A stretch of 64,000 nucleotides of DNA from Ricinus communis. Taxonomy: Eukaryota; Streptophyta; Magnoliopsida; Malpighiales; Euphorbiaceae. Positions 59,881-64,000 of this stretch are shown in pieces. Each line of letters begins with the position of its first letter. Positions within the stretch are counted from its first letter, which is position 1. The position numbers and the translations under genes were made by a program. Location of the stretch: contig NC_063257.1 in assembly GCF_019578655.1 (NCBI RefSeq), forward strand, positions 18,786,001-18,850,000, read 5' to 3'. The notes under the pieces were generated by a model, which saw only the letters and a list, made by a program, of their open reading frames with translations, had not been told where the DNA came from and searched no databases.

Positions 59881-60275
59881 TGATATGGATGGGCCAAGGC
59901 TTAAAGATGTTAATTTGGATAGGATTGATGACGAGGGCAATAAGAAAGAATCAAGGGAGGATCCATTAAGTTTCCCACAAGGTCCGATTACAAGGCCAAG
60001 GGGCAAGAAGCTTCAAAAAGCTTTGATACCAAACATTAAAAAACCTCCACGAATAGAACCCACGAATTCTAATCCTTATGAACCCATAAATCATTAACTT
60101 GAAAACCCAAAGAACAACTTGAAATCAAACCCTAGGAAGTTTAATCAAATTGTAAGATGATCAAGAATTAGAACCTAAGGAAAACTAAGTCCCTTAAACC
60201 CCAATCCTAAGTATGCCACAAGGATATATCAACTCCTTGATAAGTAAGTTTTGCATTCAAATAAGAACACAAGAT
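59881..60275. mobile_element. Rearranged LTR ends of the second Ty3 copy
   Basis: Starts TGATATGGATGGGCC on the + strand (the LTR start, inverted), encodes QGPITRPRGKKLQKAL, and at about 60018-60028 meets the oppositely oriented LTR end (CTTTGATACCAAACATTAAA). This is the joint already seen at 28775-28791. The - oriented LTR then continues only to about 60275, where it is joined to RNase H; the rest of the LTR and the integrase region (29034-30930 in copy one) are deleted. Confidence 0.85.
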
Positions 60276-61769
60276 ACAGTCTTGCCCCTGGAGATGCTTT
60301 AAACTCTTATGATGTATATGTATGAAAAACTCCTTAGGCCAAAGGTAGTGTTGACATGTTTGCAAAGCACGAACCAAAGCATAGAGTTCTTTGTCATATG
60401 TTCGGCACCAAAGTGCTGCCCCCATTTAGCTTTTCAGTAAAATAGCAAATTGGCCTTTGTTCTTGCATCAAAATAGCCCCAACAACAATGCCACTAGCAT
60501 CACATTCAGTCTCGAAGGTTTTGTCAAAGTTAGGTAAAATCAGCAAAGGAGCATTACACAATCTATCTTTAAGTAAATTAAAAGCATTTTCTTGTGCATC
60601 ACCCCAATTAAACCCAACATTATTCTTAACAATCTCATTCAAAGGTGCAGTAATGCTACTAAAGTCCCTAATGAACCTTCTATAAAAACTAGCAAGACCA
60701 TGAAAACTCGTAACTTGGCTTATGTTGGTAGGTGTCGGACATCCTTAATTGCTTTCACCTTTTCCTCACAAGCCTCTAAACCTTTAGAACTAACAATAAA
60801 ACGTAAAAATATTACTCTATCCATGCAAAAACTACATTTGTTTAGATTACCATACAATTTTCTTTCCTAAGAACATCTAAGACCCTACGCACATGCAAAA
60901 CATGATCATCGAAAGACTTGGAATAGATTAGAATAGTATCAGAATATACAGCTACAGATTTATCAAGAAATTCACACAATACATGGCTCATCAACCACAT
61001 GAAAGTGCTAGGTGCATTAGTAAGCCCAAATGGCATTACAAGCCACTTATAAAGACCATACTTAGTCTTAAATGTTGTTTTCCACTCATCCCCAACTTTC
61101 ATGCGAATTTGATAATATCCTGAACGCAAATCAATCTTAGTAAAGTAACATACACCATTGAACTCATCAAGCATATCATCTAACCTAGGGATAGGATGAC
61201 GATACTTTACTGTTATTTTACTAATTGCACGACAGTCCACACACATTCTCTAAGTGCTATCCTTCTTTGGAACCAAAATGATCGGAATAGCACAAGGACT
61301 TAAGCTCTCTCATACATACACCCTTTAGACATCAATACATCCACTTGCCTTTAAAGCTCCTTTGTCTCTCTGGATTACTTCTATAGGGTGGTCTATTTGG
61401 TATGGTAGCCCCTGGAGTGAAGTCTATTTGATGCTCAATCCCTCTTTGTGGTGGTAAACCACTTGGCATCTCCTCGGGAAAGACATCAGCAAATTCCTGC
61501 AAAAGGTTAGCAAATGCACTCGGTAAGGAAAGGCCAAGTTTAGTAGTGTTCAAGTAGACATCTTTATAAGTAACTATAAACAACTTACTTGAGTGAAATG
61601 CATGTCTTACCTCACTTTCCCTAGCTAAAAAGCTCCTATTTCTCTTATTTTTCTCTTTAGGCCGAACCTCACTCTCTTTTGTATCGACACTCCTTGATTT
61701 TTCTCCCTCAATTTTACTACGTTCAGCCTCACTCCTTTCCCTCTCCAATTGACAATGGTCATTGTACAC
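60276..61769 (-). pseudogene. Ty3 RT-RNase H, second copy
   Basis: Pieces: RNase H start (60642-60394; [32 protein letters not shown]), RT palm (61246-60842; [23 protein letters not shown] start, [23 protein letters not shown]) and the upstream linker (61769-61332; FADVFPEEMPSGLPPQRGIE). The polymerase box reads [10 protein letters not shown] instead of YFDD, a different lesion from copy one (YFHD). A frameshift lies near 61320. The integrase is deleted. Confidence 0.9.
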
Positions 61770-62011
61770 TTCTTTTGGAGAAAGAGGTGTAAGTATGACT
61801 TTTCTCCCATCTTTTACAAAAGAGTACCTATTAAGGAATCCATCATGGACAACCCTTCATCAAATTGCCATGGCCTACCAAGAAAGATATGGCTAGCATG
61901 CATTGGCACTACATCACATAGCACTTCACCTGAATACCTCCAAATAGTGAAAGTCACAATAACTTACTTATTCACTTTTATCTCACCACAATTGTTTAAC
62001 CTTAATAACTT

Positions 62012-62335
62012 CTAAGGTTTTGGATGTGGAATAAGATTTAACCCTAATTTCTCTACCATCAAAGTGCTAGCAACATTTGTACAACTACCACTATCAATAA
62101 TGACATTGCTTGTCTTACCTTGCACATGGCAGCTAGCGTGGAATATGTTATCCCTTTGTTGCTCCATATTTTCTTCCTCCTTCATTTGTGCTTTAAGTGT
62201 GCGCCTAGCAACCAAAAGATCACTTCCCATAGGACCCTCAATACCATCATCATTATGATCCTCTAATGGTGGCATCTCATCTTCACTACTCTCTTCACTT
62301 GCTATTTCTATCTCACAATGCTCCCTAGCAACCAT
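62012..62335 (-). pseudogene. Ty3 aspartic protease, second copy
   Basis: The frame starts after the zinc knuckle (MVAREHCEIEIASEESSEDE) and contains the active site NVIIDSGSCTNVAS; it ends prematurely after HPKP at a stop near 62012 where copy one continues YKLLWLNN. The ILLGRPW block can still be found near 61880-61900 but with a frameshift (one base missing near 61858). Confidence 0.88.
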
Positions 62336-62337
62336 TG

Positions 62338-62860
62338 TCCTCTTATTAGGACATTATGAAGCAATGTGCCCACGCTTCAAACACTTGAAGCATTTAGTGT
62401 CCCTATTTTTCCCTTTGTTAGCTTTGGATGTGTTGGTCTCCTTGATGCCCGCAACATTCTTACTATTATTCCCATAAACAACAGCCTTATCATCTTCTCT
62501 GTTATTTCCTTTCCATTGATTAGACCAATTACGCCTATTGCTTGAAGTGCCTTTCTGTTCAAACCTTGTTACTCCCCTTAGTTTTAAATGCTTTTCAACC
62601 TTAATTGCAAGATGAACTAACTCCTCAAGTTCTATATAATGTTGCAATTCGACCTTATCTGTAATCTCCTTATTAAGCCCACTAATAAGACATGCCATAG
62701 TAGCTTCCCTATCTTCATCCAAATCAATCCTTGTCATGAGCATCTCCATTTCCTTATAATAATCCTCTACATTTTTAGTACCTTGCTTCAAAGCTTGGAG
62801 TCTTTGATGTAACTCCTTATGATAATGTCTAGGTACAAAACGTCTTTTCATGATGGTTTT
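62338..62860 (-). pseudogene. Ty3 gag C-terminal part, second copy, cut by an LTR
   Basis: The frame 62851-62354 reads MKRRFVPRHYHKELHQRLQA, the conserved gag C-terminal half, and continues to the zinc knuckle CFKCLKRGHIAS; the last Cys falls after a stop (TGA near 62352). The gag N-terminal half is absent because an LTR begins at 62861. In copy one the corresponding junction base lies near 33512, in uninterrupted gag. Confidence 0.9.
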
Positions 62861-64000
62861 TGTAACACCCGGAATTTTTTTTTATATATTTAATAATGAG
62901 TTTTTATTTAAGTTAATTTTAGCTTCATTATTATTGGGTTTAATTTGAAATGATTTAATGAAAAAATTTAATATTAATCAAATAAATGAGTTATTTTCTA
63001 TACCCAAATTAGTTTGAAATTTTAAGAAATTATTCAAGTAAATTATTTGAGAAATGATTATATTTTGGTTATTCAAAATTTTCTCAAATGCATATTTATA
63101 TAAGTAAAATTATATATCGGAAAATTTTGGAAGAAATTATAAAGGATGTTTTTATAAAAGAATTTTGGGAGAATTGGTATTATAATTGATTAGTAGTATT
63201 AAATTTTAAGTTGGAAATTGATTATTTAATTTAATTGTGTGTTAGGACTAAAATGGAAATTTGTGAGCTTGGTATTTTTGTAAATAAATATGTCCATCAG
63301 GGGTATTTTTATAATTGTGTATTTTCAATAATTCGGATTTGGCCCAAATTAAATAGTTAGGGGCTTAATTGAAAGGCTAAAAAGAAGTTTAGGGATTAAA
63401 TTGGAATTCTGCAAGATGAAATTGTAAGTAATTAAGAAAGTTGAGGGACCAAATTGTAATAAGAAAAAGTTCAGGGGTCAAATGTCGATATTGAAGGGAT
63501 AGAAATCGGGGAGAGAGAAAGTAGATCGGGAGGAGAGAGAGAGGGCGATGGCCAAGAAGAAGGGGAGGAAGGCGGCGTCGTCGTTGGCGGCCGTCGGGCG
63601 TGGAGCGCTGGCCGACGGAGCGTGCATGGCAAGGCAATGGGCGGCAGCAGACCAAGGCGGGCGAAGAGCGGCGCGGCTTCCAGCGTGTGTTCCGTTCATG
63701 AATCGACGGTTGAGATCGTCCGCGAATCTCTCCGGATGATCGGGTGTCGATCGGAAAATCGGGCGGGGATCGCCTTCGGCCGCTGTGAGTCCGATGGTGT
63801 GTTCGGATCGTCGATCGGACTCCCGGCCGGAGGCGAGTCGACCGAGCAATCGAGCGTGTCGGTAATTTTCTTTGGCCCGTTAATTTTAGAAATTCTTGGT
63901 TTAATTGTGTCTATTGGGTTATATTGAGTATTTGATGATTTTATGAGTCAAAAATAATTGTCTCGGTTACGCCTTGTGTTTTAGGCCGTGTATGAGTCGG
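62861..64000 (+). mobile_element. Start of a large LTR (Ty3-like), cut by the window edge
   Basis: Begins TGTAACACCCGGAATTTTTT directly after the interrupted gag. It has the same layout as 43388-46084: AT-rich first 600 bases, a purine-rich and GC-rich stretch (63530-63850), then GGCGAGTCGACCGAGC and TCGGTAATTTTCTTTGGCCC, which aligns with 44425-44475. It is thus a related family. Whether it is a 5' LTR or solo cannot be seen. Frames within 63389-63927 lie in the GC-rich LTR part. Confidence 0.85.

Noticed and set aside
63389..63927. Overlapping frames on both strands near the right edge
   Set aside because: They fall in the GC-rich segment of the LTR starting at 62861, matching the layout of the other large LTRs.

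Overview
The window looks like heterochromatin from a dicot-type flowering plant nuclear genome. I see no ordinary host gene. The evidence for a plant is Ty3/Gypsy LTR retrotransposons of plant lineages (a chromodomain chromovirus, Athila-type elements with a tRNA-Asp primer site, and elements with a tRNA-iMet primer site), a Mutator-like MITE, and a fragment of chloroplast DNA carrying the 5' exon of trnI-GAU. I cannot name the species from the sequence.

The dominant component is one tandem repeat with a 39-bp unit, totalling about 25 kb (roughly 650 units) in blocks between 5.28 and 59.88 kb. On the + strand a typical unit reads TATTCACAAATATACCCC, then TCTTACGGGG, then TTGTTTTCTCA. Each unit holds a small inverted repeat (ACCCC / GGGGT around a 6-nt loop). 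Because 39 is 13 codons and the common unit has no stop in several frames, the arrays produce dozens of long but meaningless open frames. All blocks left of 14.63 kb have the unit on the + strand; all blocks right of 25.96 kb have it on the - strand. The switch coincides with a rearranged Athila element containing two inverted repeats.

Layout: 1-5277, 3' part of a + strand chromovirus (RT, RNase H, integrase, chromodomain, PPT, 3' LTR). 5278-14630, + oriented satellite interrupted by an Athila env-like fragment (9.17-9.74 kb), a plastid insert (10.98-11.16 kb), a MITE with a 9-bp target duplication (12.14-12.51 kb) and a solo LTR (12.65-13.48 kb). 14631-25963, Athila complex: inverted leader fragment, 5' LTR, PBS, decayed gag, a protease split by a second Ty3 element that is itself rearranged, a duplicated 3' region, and a fold-back LTR pair. 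25964-28636, - oriented satellite. 28637-35995, a - strand Ty3 element with both LTRs, PBS, PPT and a decayed gag-pol. 36-43.4 kb, satellite with two solo LTRs. 43388-47030, LTR plus PBS and leader of a large-LTR element. 47-59.9 kb, satellite with an inverted solo LTR of that same family. 59881-62860, a shortened second copy of the 28.6-33.5 kb Ty3 element. 62861-64000, start of another LTR inserted in that copy's gag.

No coding region here looks functional; every gag or pol has stops, frameshifts or lost catalytic residues. The content is a record of satellite amplification, transposon insertion, LTR-LTR recombination to solo LTRs, at least two segmental duplications (10.4-11.8 kb with 13.5-14.6 kb; 25.96-33.5 kb with 57.2-62.86 kb), and template-switch-like junctions. 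The observations I rate highest are the satellite with its apparently compensatory hairpin changes, the polarity switch at the Athila palindromes, and a rearranged LTR/PBS junction shared by the two Ty3 copies.
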